From JBBQUN01 sp963717115 (GTDB lineage Bacteria > Actinomycetota > Acidimicrobiia > Acidimicrobiales > SZUA-35), in assembly GCA_963717115.1 (NCBI GenBank), contig CAVQVO010000017.1, positions 558,001 through 622,000 on the forward strand: 64,000 bases of DNA. The letters are read 5' to 3'. A program made the translations under genes and the position numbers. Of the stretch, positions 49,315 to 59,032 are shown one piece after another; position 1 is the stretch's first letter, and every line of letters begins with the position of its first letter. The notes under the pieces are model-generated. The model did not search any database, was not told the DNA's origin, and was given only the letters and a program-made list of their open reading frames with translations.

Positions 49315-49968
49315 TTGACCACACTCACCTCGTCCGACGGCCACCAGTTCGACGCCCACGAGGTCGGTGACGGCCCCCGGGGGATCGTGGTGGTCCAGGA
49401 GATCTTCGGCGTCAACCCTCACATCCGGTCGGTGGCCGACGGGTACGCGGCCGCCGGCTATCGGGCCATTGCTCCGGCGTTCTTCGACCGGGTCGAGACG
49501 GGTGTCGAACTGGGCTACGACGCCGCGGGGATGCAGGCGGGAATCGGCTACGCATCCAAGCTCGACTGGGACAACACGATGGCCGACGTCGCGGCCGCCA
49601 TCAGCCACCTGCGCGAGCAGGGAGCGACCCGCGTGGGGATCGTCGGCTACTGCTGGGGAGGCACCGCCGCCTGGTTGGCAGCGAGTCGGGCCCCCGTGGA
49701 CGCCGCCGTTGGCTACTACGGCGGCGGCGTGATCGGCTTCGCCGGCGAGACACCGGCCGTTCCCACCATGCTGCATTTCGGAGCACTCGATTCGCACATC
49801 CCCCTGAGCGGTGTTGCCGAGGTCGCAGCGGCGCATCCCTCGGTGCCGGTCCACGTCTACGACGAGGCCGACCACGGATTCAACTGCGATGCCCGCCCGT
49901 CGTATCACGCACCATCGGCTGCGCTCGCGCTCGAACGGACCCTCGCCTTCTTCGACGAACACCTCTGA
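49315..49968 (+). CDS. Dienelactone hydrolase family protein
   Basis: A 217-residue alpha/beta hydrolase. The nucleophile Cys is in VGIVGYCWGGTAAWLA, the Asp in FGALDSHIPL and the His in YDEADHGFNC, the DLH triad. IVVVQEIFGVNPHIRSVAD is the oxyanion strand. It should hydrolyse dienelactones or similar small esters. The start is TTG 49315, supported by CGGGAGGA a few bases upstream. It converges with the CMD-like gene. Confidence 0.87.
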   Translation: MTTLTSSDGHQFDAHEVGDGPRGIVVVQEIFGVNPHIRSVADGYAAAGYRAIAPAFFDRVETGVELGYDAAGMQAGIGYASKLDWDNTMADVAAAISHLREQGATRVGIVGYCWGGTAAWLAASRAPVDAAVGYYGGGVIGFAGETPAVPTMLHFGALDSHIPLSGVAEVAAAHPSVPVHVYDEADHGFNCDARPSYHAPSAALALERTLAFFDEHL

Positions 49969-49975
49969 CCCGGCG

Positions 49976-50620
49976 TCAGGCCTCGGTGTCGGCGGCGGCC
50001 ATCACGTCGAGCCCCGCGAACCGACCCGAGGGGTCGGCGACCTCGACGACGCGCTCGTCGACGTCGTCGTACTCGAGCCGCAGGGCCCGGGTCATCGTGG
50101 CGTGCATGGCGTAGGTGCAGGTGATGTAGGTGAACTCCAGGATCTCCTCGTCGCTGAGCAGGTCCTGGAGCTGATCGAACAAACCCTGGGGAACACGCCC
50201 GTGCTCGAGCACCAGACAGTCGGTGTAGGCGAGGAGGGCCCGCTCGGTCGGGTCCCAGCAGTCGGCGATCGACCAGTTGGGAATGGCCGCCACCTGTTCA
50301 TCGGTGTAGCCGGCGTCCCGCATCGCCTTGCAGTGCTGGCTGAAGACGAACTGGCTGCCGACGGCGTAGCCGGCCCGGATCTGGCCCAGTTCGCGGTGGC
50401 GGGCCGACAGGACCCGGTCGGGCGACCGGTAGAACTGGAACCCGGCGGTGGTGTGGTCGAAGGCATCCGGGACCAGCGCGAACACGGTCCACCAGTTGCC
50501 GGGGGTCCCGCTGGCCGTTCCGGGTTCGGCCACGGGATCGCGGTCGCCGAACAGCGAGCGGTACACCGCCCGACCGAAGGGATGGACGTCGGCGGCGGGG
50601 ACCTGACGGAGTCGGGGCAC
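49976..50620 (-). CDS. Carboxymuconolactone-decarboxylase-like family protein
   Basis: A 214-residue all-helical protein. SARHRELGQIRAGYAVGSQF, then FSQHCKAMRDAGYTDEQVAA, follow the CMD pattern with His and Cys near the core helix. The CxxC of AhpD is absent. GTG 50620 is preceded by AGGAGCC. It lies 2 bases after the VOC gene on the same strand, so the two are probably one operon and act in one pathway. Confidence 0.72.
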   Translation of the reverse strand: MPRLRQVPAADVHPFGRAVYRSLFGDRDPVAEPGTASGTPGNWWTVFALVPDAFDHTTAGFQFYRSPDRVLSARHRELGQIRAGYAVGSQFVFSQHCKAMRDAGYTDEQVAAIPNWSIADCWDPTERALLAYTDCLVLEHGRVPQGLFDQLQDLLSDEEILEFTYITCTYAMHATMTRALRLEYDDVDERVVEVADPSGRFAGLDVMAAADTEA

Positions 50621-50622
50621 GA

Positions 50623-51126
50623 TCAGGCTCCTGCGGTCGGGCCGGACGCGGCGGATTCGGCGAGGGGGTCCACGCTGAGCAACCGGGTGGCCTCGGCCGG
50701 GTCGGGCTCGAATCCCGGCGTGTCCCGGCAGAGCTCGACCATGATCCCGTTCGGGTCCCGGTAGTAGAGCGAGTGGCACCAGCCGTGGTCCTGTTCCATG
50801 AGCGGGTCGACGCCTGCCGCCGTCATGCGCGCCCGGACCGTCTCCTGCTGTTCGGCGGTGGCCCGGAACGCGGCGTGGTTGATCCACACGGGCAGACCGA
50901 CGCCGTCGGAGACATCGGTGGTGTACTCGGGTCGTTCCCCGACCCCCTGGAACTGGAAGAAGGCGATGCACTCGCCCTGGCCGGTGTCGTAGAAGACGTG
51001 CCGGATCCAGCTCTCGCCGTGCGCCTGGACCTCGGTGTGGACCAGGGGGAAGCCCATGAGGTCCTCGTAGAACCTCGTCGTCGCTTCGACGTCTCGGGTG
51101 GCGTAGGCAACGTGATGGAACGGCAT
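50623..51126 (-). CDS. VOC-family (glyoxalase/dioxygenase-fold) protein
   Basis: A 167-residue protein with two beta-alpha-beta-beta-beta units. FHHVAYATRDVEATTRFY gives the first metal His. LPVWINHAAFRA and LYYRDPNGIMVELCRDTPG give the second-half His and Glu. This is typical of ring-cleaving dioxygenases and glyoxalase-like enzymes. ATG 51126 begins with the metal strand. It is the first gene of the pair with the CMD-like protein. Confidence 0.8.
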   Translation of the reverse strand: MPFHHVAYATRDVEATTRFYEDLMGFPLVHTEVQAHGESWIRHVFYDTGQGECIAFFQFQGVGERPEYTTDVSDGVGLPVWINHAAFRATAEQQETVRARMTAAGVDPLMEQDHGWCHSLYYRDPNGIMVELCRDTPGFEPDPAEATRLLSVDPLAESAASGPTAGA

Positions 51127-51228
51127 GGCCCACCCTACGTCCGGGGCCGAGCGAGACGCCAGGGCGGCGCCCGTCCCGACCACAGCCCGTCCGAACCGAG
51201 GAGTCTTCGTCGTTTCCCAGCCTTCTGC

Positions 51229-51262
51229 GGAGCGGCCGTACGCCGGGGCGTACGGTGGCTCC
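51229..51262 (-). terminator. Strong hairpin downstream of YbaK-like gene
   Basis: Outer arms GGAGC/GCTCC (51229-51233 with 51258-51262) and inner arms CCGTACGC/GCGTACGG (51236-51243 with 51248-51255) form one long stem with a CGGG loop. It lies immediately after the stop of the minus-strand YbaK gene. There is no T-tract. Confidence 0.65.
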
Positions 51263-51760
51263 TCAGTTGTGGGTGGGGGGGTCGAGGGCGAGGGCGAGGC
51301 CGTCGACGACCTCGGCTCCGGGGTGGAGCAACAGGGTGGTCGGCGGCACCAGCAGCTTGCGGTCGCGGCTGCCGCCGCCGATGATCACCCGCTCACGATC
51401 CATGACCCGGGCGTCGATCCAGAGGGGGAGCGCCGTCGTCGTGCCGAAGGGGGTGACCCCGCCGATCTGCATGCCGGTGAGGTCGACGGTCTCGTCGGCT
51501 CCGGCGAACGACGCCTTCCGGGTGCCGAGGCGCTTGCGTACGACCCGGTTCACGTCGAGGCGGGTGTTCGCGAGCACCAGGCACATGACGTGGATCGGTG
51601 GGTCGGCCTTGCCGACGACGACGATGGCGTTGGCCGAGTCCTCCGGGGCGTAGCCGTAGGCCTCGCAGAACGCCGCAGTGTCGGCCAGCGACGGGTCGCA
51701 CGGGACCACCTCGTGGTCGGCTCCGAGTGCGGCGAGTTGTTCCAGAACGGGATCGGACAT
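51263..51760 (-). CDS. YbaK/EbsC (prolyl-tRNA deacylase-like) protein
   Basis: A 165-residue trans-editing-domain protein. LVLANTRLDVNRVVRKRLG holds the usual Asn and Lys-type residues, and MQIGGVTPFGTTTALPLWID matches the GxxxPxG substrate loop of YbaK/ProXp proteins. It should clear mischarged tRNA or a related ester. ATG 51760 starts just upstream of the domain. It diverges from the dimethylformamidase-like gene. Confidence 0.8.
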   Translation of the reverse strand: MSDPVLEQLAALGADHEVVPCDPSLADTAAFCEAYGYAPEDSANAIVVVGKADPPIHVMCLVLANTRLDVNRVVRKRLGTRKASFAGADETVDLTGMQIGGVTPFGTTTALPLWIDARVMDRERVIIGGGSRDRKLLVPPTTLLLHPGAEVVDGLALALDPPTHN

Positions 51761-51820
51761 GGCGCGAGGGTAGGCCGGACTCGTGGCGTGCTCGCCCGGG
51801 GCCTGCCCTAGCATCCGGCG

Positions 51821-53371
51821 ATGGAGCGGATCTTCGAAGACGACATCACCTTCTGGGACGACATCGAGGGGTACTGCGGTTCGCTCAGCTATCGCCAGGG
51901 CGACGACGTGGCCCTGCACGTCTCGTGTCGAACGGCCACCTATTCCATCGAGATCGAACGGTGGGGGGCCCGGCGCGAGTCGGTCTGGTCGGCCACCGAT
52001 CTCGTCGGAACCCACACCCCGGCTCCCGCCGACGCCGACTCCCACGGCTGTCGTTGGCCCGTCTCGGTGACGATTCCGATCCCCGACACCTGGGCCAGCG
52101 GGTTCTACCTCGTCACGCTGACCGCCGATGGTGCCCCGGCCGGTCATGACGTCGCCCACGCCGGCTTCGTCGTCCGGCCCCGGCAGCCCTCGTCGTCGAT
52201 GCTGCTCGTCCTCGCCACCAACACCTGGAACGCCTACAACACCTGGGGTGGAGCGAGCCTCTACACCGGTGGATCACAGGTCTCCTACCGGCGCCCGTTC
52301 GGGCGGGGGATGCTGTGCCGTCCCGCGGTCGATCGCGACGACCGCAAGGCCCGACCCACCCGCTGGGGAGAAGACGCCGACGTCGACGGTCTCATCTTCC
52401 AGCGGTATCGGATGGCCAACGCCTACCCGGCGGCGATCGGCTCCTCGGGCTGGTTCAGTCTCGAGCGGCGCTTCGTCGAATGGGCCGAGGGCGAGGGCTT
52501 CGACCTGGACTACGCGATCTCGTCGGATCTCGAACTCGAGCCCGACACGGTCGAGGGATACGACCTCGTTCTCGGGGTCGGTCACGACGAGTACTGGTCG
52601 GCAGGCCAACGGGCCGCCGTCGAGGGATTCGTCGCACGCGGGGGCACCTACGCGAGCTTCTCGGGGAACACCATGTTCTGGCAGGTCCGGGTCGAGGGCG
52701 AGGGGCCGGCGACGACCATGGTGTGCCACAAGTACTCCGCCCACGACACCGACCCGGTCCTGGCCACCGACCCGACCTCGATGTCGGGGATGTGGGCCGA
52801 TCCGATCGTGGCCCGGCCCGAAGCCTCGTTCCTCGGTGGAGGCTCGGCATGGGGGCTCTACAACCGGTTCGGGCAGGCCACGCCCCGAGGGTCGGGGGCC
52901 TTCACCGTGTACCGCAACGACCACTGGCTCCTCGCCGGTACCGGACTCCGCTACGGCGACCTGCTCGGCGCCAAGCACGGAGTCGTCGGCTACGAGACCC
53001 TCGGTTGCCGCATCCAGTTCGACGACGAGCAGCTCCCGGTTCGGGCCGGGGGAGACGCCACCCCCGAGGACCTCGAAATCGTGGCCTTCACCCCGTCGTC
53101 GAATCTCGGGATCGGGGAATACCCGGCCTCGATCTCGGCCCTGGATGACCAGGGTGACATCGAGTTCATCGCCTCCCGTCTCTTCGGAGGGCTCGACGAG
53201 GCCGCGTTGCGCAAGGCCCGGCACGGCAACGCGGTGATGGTGGTGGCACGACCCTTCGGTCCGAGCGGGGGCGACGTCGTCACGATCGGCACCACCGATT
53301 GGGTGTTCGGGCTCGCCGACGACCCCGCCGTTGCCCAGGTCACCCGCAACGTGCTCACCCGTTCCCGGTGA
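51821..53371 (+). CDS. N,N-dimethylformamidase beta-subunit-like protein
   Basis: A 516-residue protein. LVLATNTWNAYNTWGGASLY, then VGHDEYWSAGQRAAVEGFV, then GGTYASFSGNTMFWQVR, are the hallmark segments of the DmfA2 large-subunit family, whose characterised member uses an unusual Tyr/Tyr/Glu iron site. No small alpha-subunit gene is seen beside it, so it may act alone or on another amide. An N-terminal beta domain precedes the barrel. It lies 116 bases before transketolase on the same strand. Confidence 0.78.
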   Translation: MERIFEDDITFWDDIEGYCGSLSYRQGDDVALHVSCRTATYSIEIERWGARRESVWSATDLVGTHTPAPADADSHGCRWPVSVTIPIPDTWASGFYLVTLTADGAPAGHDVAHAGFVVRPRQPSSSMLLVLATNTWNAYNTWGGASLYTGGSQVSYRRPFGRGMLCRPAVDRDDRKARPTRWGEDADVDGLIFQRYRMANAYPAAIGSSGWFSLERRFVEWAEGEGFDLDYAISSDLELEPDTVEGYDLVLGVGHDEYWSAGQRAAVEGFVARGGTYASFSGNTMFWQVRVEGEGPATTMVCHKYSAHDTDPVLATDPTSMSGMWADPIVARPEASFLGGGSAWGLYNRFGQATPRGSGAFTVYRNDHWLLAGTGLRYGDLLGAKHGVVGYETLGCRIQFDDEQLPVRAGGDATPEDLEIVAFTPSSNLGIGEYPASISALDDQGDIEFIASRLFGGLDEAALRKARHGNAVMVVARPFGPSGGDVVTIGTTDWVFGLADDPAVAQVTRNVLTRSR

Positions 53372-53486
53372 CCGTCGCCGACAAAACCACTGCGGGGCGC
53401 AAGGAGATCGGACAGAGGAGTACCGTGCTGAACCGGGGCCGTCGTCTGGGTTGCCCCGTGTCGAGCACCGGACCGTGGAGAACATC

Positions 53487-55463
53487 GTGAACACGCCAGC
53501 CGAACAACTCGGGATCAACGTGATCCGTGGACTCGCGCTCGACGCACCGCACGCCGCCAAGTCGGGGCACCAGGGCACCGCCATGGCGCTCGCTCCGCTG
53601 GCCCATGTCCTGTTCACGAGGATCCTGCGCTACGACGCCGCCGACACGACCTGGCCCGACCGCGACCGGTTCGTCCTGTCGGCCGGTCACGCCTCGATCC
53701 TGCTCTACTCGATGCTCTACCTCACCGGGTCGGGCTCGTCCGAGCAGCCGGCGCTCGAACTCGACGACCTGAAGGCCTTCCGCCAGTTCGAATCGGCGAC
53801 ACCCGGCCACCCCGAGGCCGGTCACACCGCCGGTGTCGAGGTCACGACCGGCCCCCTCGGCCAGGGACTCGCCGACGCCGTCGGCATGGCGATCGCCGAA
53901 CGCAATCTCCGAGCCCGATTCGGCGCCGAGCTCACCGATCACCACACCTTCGCCATCGCCGGTGACGGCTGTCTGTCCGAAGGGATCAGCCACGAGGCGG
54001 CGTCGCTGGCCGGACACCTGAAGCTGGGTCGCCTCGTCGTCGTCTACGACGACAACCACATCACGATCGACGGCCCCACCGACCTGGCGCTGGGCGACGA
54101 TGCGTCCGAGCGTTTCGCGGCCTACGGCTGGCACGTGATCGAGGCCGGCGAGATCGGCGAAGACCTCGACGCGCTCGAACGGGTGCTCCTCGAGGCCAAG
54201 GCCGAGACCGAGCGACCGACCCTGATCCGCCTGCGAACCCACATCGGGTACCCGTCACCGTCGCTGACCGACCACCACGAAGCCCACGGGCTCGCGTTCG
54301 GCGACGCCGAGATCACCGAGGTCAAGGCCGTGATGGGCCTGCCCGACGAACCGTTCCACGTCCCGGCCGACGTCCTCGAGTACTACCGGGCCGCCGGCGC
54401 CCGGGGGGCCGAGGCACACGCCGACTGGGAGGCCCGCCTCGAGTCGGCCTCCGACCAACGGGCCGAGTGGGATGCGTCGTGGTCGGCCACCGGCCTCGAC
54501 GGCTGGGACGAGGCCCTCCCCGAGTTCGAGCGGGGCACCATGATGGCCACCCGGAAGGCGTCGCAGAAGGTGCTCGACGCCCTCGTTCCGCTGGTCCCGG
54601 GGTTCATCGGCGGGGCCGCCGACCTCACCGGCAACACCGGAACGGTCCTGGCCGGCCAGTCGGTCCAGAGCGCCGCCGACCCCGGTGGCCGCCAGATCTA
54701 CTTCGGGGTCCGGGAACACGCCATGGGCGCCGCCCTGGTCGGGTTGGCCAAACACGGAGGCTTCATCCCCTTCGGCGGCACGTTCCTGGTCTTCTCCGAC
54801 TACATGCGCCCGGCCGTCCGCCTCGCCGCGCTGTCGGGGGCCAAGTGCGTCTTCGTGTGGACCCACGATTCGCTCGGGGTCGGCGAGGACGGGCCGACCC
54901 ATCAGCCGGTCGAACACATCATGTCCCTGCGCCTGATCCCCGGACTCCAGGTGATCCGGCCGGCCGACGCGGTCGAGACCGCCGGGGCGTGGCGATCCGC
55001 CCTCGACTACGACGGTCCGACCGCCATCATCCTCAGCCGTCAGGACCTGCCGATCCTCGAGTACTCCTCGATCGACGGGGTCCCCCAGGGGGCCTACCTC
55101 GTCGCCGACCACGACGATCCCGAGATCACCCTGATCGGCACCGGCAGCGAGGTGTCGTTGTGCCTCGAGGCGGCCGAGGCGCTCGACGAGCGCGGCATCG
55201 GTGCCCGTGTGGTGTCGATGCCGTGTTGGGACGCCTTCGATGCGCTCTCGGTCGACGAACAAGACGAGATCCTGCTCCCCGAACTCCCGACGATCTCGGT
55301 CGAAGCCGGTGTCACGCTCGGGTGGGAACGCTGGTCCGACCTGGCGATCGGGATCGATCGTTTCGGCGCCTCGGCACCGGGGGACATCGCTCTCGGCAAT
55401 CTCGGGATGAACGTCGACAACATCGTCGGGGCCGTCATCGAGGTGCTCGAGGCCGGCGACTGA
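53487..55463 (+). CDS. tkt: Transketolase
   Basis: A 658-residue thiamine-diphosphate enzyme of the non-oxidative pentose phosphate pathway. AAKSGHQGTAMALAPLAH, then GPLGQGLADAVGMAIAERN, then FAIAGDGCLSEGISHEAAS (ThDP/metal motif), then FVWTHDSLGVGEDGPTHQP (Tkt signature His). GTG 53487 follows GTGGAGAAC; an earlier in-frame GTG at 53475 is possible. It is 46 bases before transaldolase, with which it forms an operon. Confidence 0.92.
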   Translation: MNTPAEQLGINVIRGLALDAPHAAKSGHQGTAMALAPLAHVLFTRILRYDAADTTWPDRDRFVLSAGHASILLYSMLYLTGSGSSEQPALELDDLKAFRQFESATPGHPEAGHTAGVEVTTGPLGQGLADAVGMAIAERNLRARFGAELTDHHTFAIAGDGCLSEGISHEAASLAGHLKLGRLVVVYDDNHITIDGPTDLALGDDASERFAAYGWHVIEAGEIGEDLDALERVLLEAKAETERPTLIRLRTHIGYPSPSLTDHHEAHGLAFGDAEITEVKAVMGLPDEPFHVPADVLEYYRAAGARGAEAHADWEARLESASDQRAEWDASWSATGLDGWDEALPEFERGTMMATRKASQKVLDALVPLVPGFIGGAADLTGNTGTVLAGQSVQSAADPGGRQIYFGVREHAMGAALVGLAKHGGFIPFGGTFLVFSDYMRPAVRLAALSGAKCVFVWTHDSLGVGEDGPTHQPVEHIMSLRLIPGLQVIRPADAVETAGAWRSALDYDGPTAIILSRQDLPILEYSSIDGVPQGAYLVADHDDPEITLIGTGSEVSLCLEAAEALDERGIGARVVSMPCWDAFDALSVDEQDEILLPELPTISVEAGVTLGWERWSDLAIGIDRFGASAPGDIALGNLGMNVDNIVGAVIEVLEAGD

Positions 55464-55508
55464 CGTCAGCCCCATTCGTTTCCCGCCCACGCAAGGAAGA
55501 ACAAGACC

Positions 55509-56604
55509 ATGGCCCGTCTCCACGACCTGTACACCCAGCAAGGACAGAGTCCCTGGCTCGACAACCTCCGACGGGGTTGGATGTCGTCGGGTGAGCTGCA
55601 GGCGTGGCTCGACCGCGGGGTGCGGGGCATCACCTCGAACCCGTCGATCTTCGCGAAGGCGATGACCGACAGTGACGAATACGACGCCGATCTGCAGAGT
55701 CTGGTCGAGTCGGGCACGTCGGTCACCGACGCCTACTGGGAACTGGTCGTCGACGACATCGGCCGGGCCCTCGAGATCCTGCGCCCGATCTTCGACGATT
55801 CCGACGGGGAGGACGGCTACGTCTCGGTCGAGGTCTCGCCGGCGCTGGCCAACGACGAAGCAGGCACCGTGGCCGCGGCCCGCGGAACTCGACGACCGCA
55901 TCGCGGCGCCGAACGTCTACATCAAGGTGCCGGCCACGGTCGAAGGGGTGGCCGCCATCGAGACCCTCGTCGCCGAGGGCCGATCGATCAACGTGACCCT
56001 CATCTTCTCGCTGTCACGCTACGCCGAGGTCATGAACGCCTACCTCGGCGGACTCGAGGCCTTCGACGGCGATCGTTCCACGGTGTCGTCGGTGGCCTCG
56101 TTCTTCATCAGCCGGGTCGACGTCGAGGTCGACAAGCGTCTCGAGGCGATCGGCACCGACGAGGCGCTCGGCCTCCGGGGAAAGGCCGCCATCGCGCAGG
56201 GCGTGCTGGCCTACGAGTTGTTCCGGCAGACCTTCTCCGGTGAGCGCTGGGACGCCCTGGCCGCCACCGGAGCCCGTTACCAGCGTCCGTTGTGGGCGTC
56301 GACGTCGACGAAGAGCCCGGACTATCCCGACACGCTCTACATCGACTCCCTCATCGGACCCGACACGGTCAACACGATCCCCGATGCCACCCTGGCCGCC
56401 TTCGAAGACCACGGGACGGTCGAGCGGACCATCGACACCGACGTCGCCGCAGCCCATCGGGTGGTGGCCGATCTCGCCGGGCTCGGCATCGACCTCGAGG
56501 ACGTGGCCGTTCAGCTCGAACGCGAAGGCGTCGAGTCGTTCGCCAAGTCCTTCGACGACGTGCTGGCGACGCTCGCCGACCGGGTCGGGGAGTTCACGAG
56601 CTGA
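55509..56604 (+). CDS. tal: Transaldolase (frameshifted near 55880)
   Basis: Transfers a dihydroxyacetone unit in the pentose phosphate pathway. The N-terminal half, RGVRGITSNPSIFAKAM, is in the first frame. The Schiff-base Lys in NVYIKVPATVEGVAA and the Ser/Thr strand SINVTLIFSLSRYAEVM are in the next. One extra G in CGCGGAACTC near 55880 explains the break; removal gives 364 residues, normal for actinobacterial Tal. It follows tkt closely and its 3' end overlaps the convergent HDAC-like gene by 11 bases. Confidence 0.9.
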
Positions 56605-57643
56605 CGTCGGCCGACTCGGCGTCGAATCCGCCCAGGACCGACGCCACGTTCTCGCCGATGGCATCGACGGCGTAGCCACCCTCGAGGATCACCACCGTGG
56701 GCAGCGAGGCGCGGGCCAGTCGCCGGCCGATGGCGTCGAAGTCGGGTGCCGTGAGTGCGAACGTCGAAATCGGATCGTGCTCGAAGGTGTCGACCCCGAG
56801 CGAGACCACCAGGGCCTCGCAGCGCCGGTCGGCCACCAGCGCCAGGCAGTCCTCCAACGCCGTCGACCAGGCGCCGAAGCCCGTTCCCGGGGGGAGCGGG
56901 ATGTTGTGGTTCCAACCGGCGCCGGGTCCGGAGCCGGCCTCGTCGGCGAAACCCGTGAAGTACGGGAACTCGGACTCGGGGTGACCGTGGATCGAGAGGT
57001 ACAGGACGTCGTCGCGCTCGTAGAAGATGTCCTGGGTCCCGTTGCCGTGGTGGTAGTCGACGTCGAGGATCGCCACCGGACCGTGCCCGGCTCGGCGGAG
57101 GCGCTCGGCGGCAACGGCGGCGTTGTTCAGGTAGCAGTAGCCGCCGAACTGGTCGCGGGTGGCGTGGTGGCCGGGTGGGCGACACAGGCCGAAGGCGGCG
57201 CGTTCCCCGCCGATCACGGCAGTCGCTGCCGCCTCGGCGATGGCCGCAGCCCCGACGGCGGCCGACCAGGTCCCGGCGGTGACGCCGCAGTCGGCAGCGA
57301 AGCTGTGGTGCCCGACGAGTCCCCGGATCGAGATGGGTCGACGGTCCGACATCCGCCTGGTGGGCCACGACAGGCCCATCGCGGCCGGGCCGGGGGCGCC
57401 TTCGGCCTCCCAGCGCTCCCAGATCGTCTCGAGGAAATCCAGGTACTCGGACGTGTGGACGGCTTCGAGCAATGCTCGGTCGACCGGGTCGGGCGTCGCG
57501 AACCGATGACCTGCTCGCACCAGTGCCGTCCGGACGAGTTCGGCCCGGGGTGGAGACTCCCAGGACGGGATGAGGGTGCCGCCGTCGAGCTCGACGCTGT
57601 GGTGCCGACGGTGGTCGTCGGAGGCGAAGACGAGCACGCTCAC
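56594..57643 (-). CDS. Histone-deacetylase-fold protein, acetylpolyamine amidohydrolase type
   Basis: A zinc amidohydrolase of 349 residues. CRPPGHHATRDQFGGYCYLN (His pair), ILDVDYHHGNGTQDIF (zinc Asp and His), SLGVDTFEHDP (zinc Asp) and ILEGGYAVDAIG complete the arginase/HDAC site. The segment HGHPESEFPYFTGFADE is typical of acetylpolyamine amidohydrolases. It diverges from a polyamine ABC transporter operon with an agmatinase-like gene, which supports acetylpolyamine deacetylation. GTG 57643 or 57637 may start. It overlaps tal by 11 bases. Confidence 0.82.
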   Translation of the reverse strand: MSVLVFASDDHRRHHSVELDGGTLIPSWESPPRAELVRTALVRAGHRFATPDPVDRALLEAVHTSEYLDFLETIWERWEAEGAPGPAAMGLSWPTRRMSDRRPISIRGLVGHHSFAADCGVTAGTWSAAVGAAAIAEAAATAVIGGERAAFGLCRPPGHHATRDQFGGYCYLNNAAVAAERLRRAGHGPVAILDVDYHHGNGTQDIFYERDDVLYLSIHGHPESEFPYFTGFADEAGSGPGAGWNHNIPLPPGTGFGAWSTALEDCLALVADRRCEALVVSLGVDTFEHDPISTFALTAPDFDAIGRRLARASLPTVVILEGGYAVDAIGENVASVLGGFDAESADVSS

Positions 57644-57698
57644 GAAGGTATCGGGTTGTGAACCTACCGAGAAGAAACCGCCGAGTTCCTTGCGCAGC

Positions 57699-57717
57699 GG
57701 GTTCGGGCATGGAACCC
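57699..57717. promoter_or_regulatory. Inverted repeat GGGTTC-N7-GAACCC in a divergent promoter region
   Basis: Perfect 6-base arms 57699-57704 and 57712-57717, centred in the 142-base gap between the HDAC-like gene and the divergent potA operon. The position and symmetry fit an operator for a dimeric regulator controlling both units. No regulator gene is adjacent. Confidence 0.4.
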
Positions 57718-57785
57718 TTCCACTGCCATCAAGGGCGAGCCGAGTGCCGGAAGGGGAGATCGGTGCAAGAGGATGGTTGTCGAAC

Positions 57786-58949
57786 GTGGTGACTACCGAC
57801 GAAGCCGGGGCGACTGACGTCATCCGTCTCGAGAACGTGCGCAAGGCCTTCGGCGACTTCGTCGCCGTCGAACGGGCCGACTTCGGGATTCGCGAAGGAG
57901 AGTTCTTCGCCATGCTGGGACCGTCCGGCTGTGGCAAGACGACGACCCTGAAGATGATCGCCGGGTTCGAACAACCCACGTCGGGTCGGGTCGTGCTCAA
58001 CGGCGAGGACGTGAGCCGGATCCCGCCCTACAAGCGCAACGTCAACACCGTGTTCCAGCAGTACGCGCTCTTTCCGCACATGACGGTGGCCGACAACGTC
58101 CGGTTCGGACCCAAGTCCAAGAAGATCCCCAAGTCCAAGTACGAAGCCGACGTGCTCGAGATGCTCGAGGTCGTGCGGCTCACCGACTTCGCCAAGCGCA
58201 AGCCGTCGCAGCTCTCGGGCGGGCAGCAGCAGCGGGTGGCCCTGGCCCGGGCCCTGGTCAACTTCCCGAGCGCCCTCCTGCTCGACGAGCCCCTGGCCGC
58301 ACTCGACCTGAAGCTGCGAGAAGCCATGCAGTTCGAGCTGAAGCGGATCCAACGCGAAGTCGGGATCACCTTCGTGTTCGTCACCCACGACCAGGGTGAG
58401 GCGCTCACGATGAGCGACCGCATCGCCGTGATGAGCGAGGGCAACGTCGAGCAGATCGGCACGCCGAAGGAGATCTACGACAGCCCGTCGTCGCTGTTCG
58501 TCGCCGGGTTCATCGGATCGGCCAACCTGCTGCCGGGCGAAGCCGTCGGCCAGGACGGCGACGACACCGTCGTCGCGCTGCGCAGTGGGGCCACGATCCG
58601 GGCTCGAACCGGCGTGGAACGGCCCAACGGGTCCAAGGTGTCGGTCATGCTCCGGCCCGAACGGCTCATCGCCACCGTCGATCCGGGTTCGAATGGCCGT
58701 TCGATCGACGGGGTGGTCACCGATCTCGTCTTCCAGGGCGCGACCGCCCGGCTCGGTCTGAAACTGGGCGACGACAGCGAGATCATCGCCAACGTGGCCA
58801 GTGCCGCCGATCTGCCGTTCCTGCTGCCCGGGGCCACGGTGCACCTCACGTGGCAGGCCGGCGCGGCGTTCGTGCTCAGCGGTTGGCCCAGCCGGGCCGG
58901 AGCGACCGCCAGCGACATCGACACCCTGGAAGCGCAGGTGGCCGGCTGA
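57786..58949 (+). CDS. potA: Spermidine/putrescine ABC transporter ATP-binding protein PotA
   Basis: A 387-residue ATPase. Walker A is GPSGCGKTT, the Q-loop VFQQYALFPHM, the signature LSGGQQQRVALARA, Walker B LLLDEPLAALD and the switch His in FVTHDQGEAL. The C-terminal ~110 residues form the TOBE regulatory domain typical of PotA. It is the first gene of the polyamine uptake operon. Start GTG 57786 or 57789 follows AAGAGGA. It should pair with PotB and PotC below. Confidence 0.88.
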   Translation: MVTTDEAGATDVIRLENVRKAFGDFVAVERADFGIREGEFFAMLGPSGCGKTTTLKMIAGFEQPTSGRVVLNGEDVSRIPPYKRNVNTVFQQYALFPHMTVADNVRFGPKSKKIPKSKYEADVLEMLEVVRLTDFAKRKPSQLSGGQQQRVALARALVNFPSALLLDEPLAALDLKLREAMQFELKRIQREVGITFVFVTHDQGEALTMSDRIAVMSEGNVEQIGTPKEIYDSPSSLFVAGFIGSANLLPGEAVGQDGDDTVVALRSGATIRARTGVERPNGSKVSVMLRPERLIATVDPGSNGRSIDGVVTDLVFQGATARLGLKLGDDSEIIANVASAADLPFLLPGATVHLTWQAGAAFVLSGWPSRAGATASDIDTLEAQVAG

Positions 58950-59032
58950 TCCATTCCTCGCCTCGACCTCCCGCATCCATGTCCCCCGAACTCGTCCCGA
59001 GTTCCCTCCAACCAAGAAGGTCATCTCCCTCC

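Noticed and set aside
51229..51262. Riboswitch or attenuator.
   Set aside because: It lies immediately after a stop codon and is 60 kb-typical of simple terminator hairpins here; no alternative pairing is evident.
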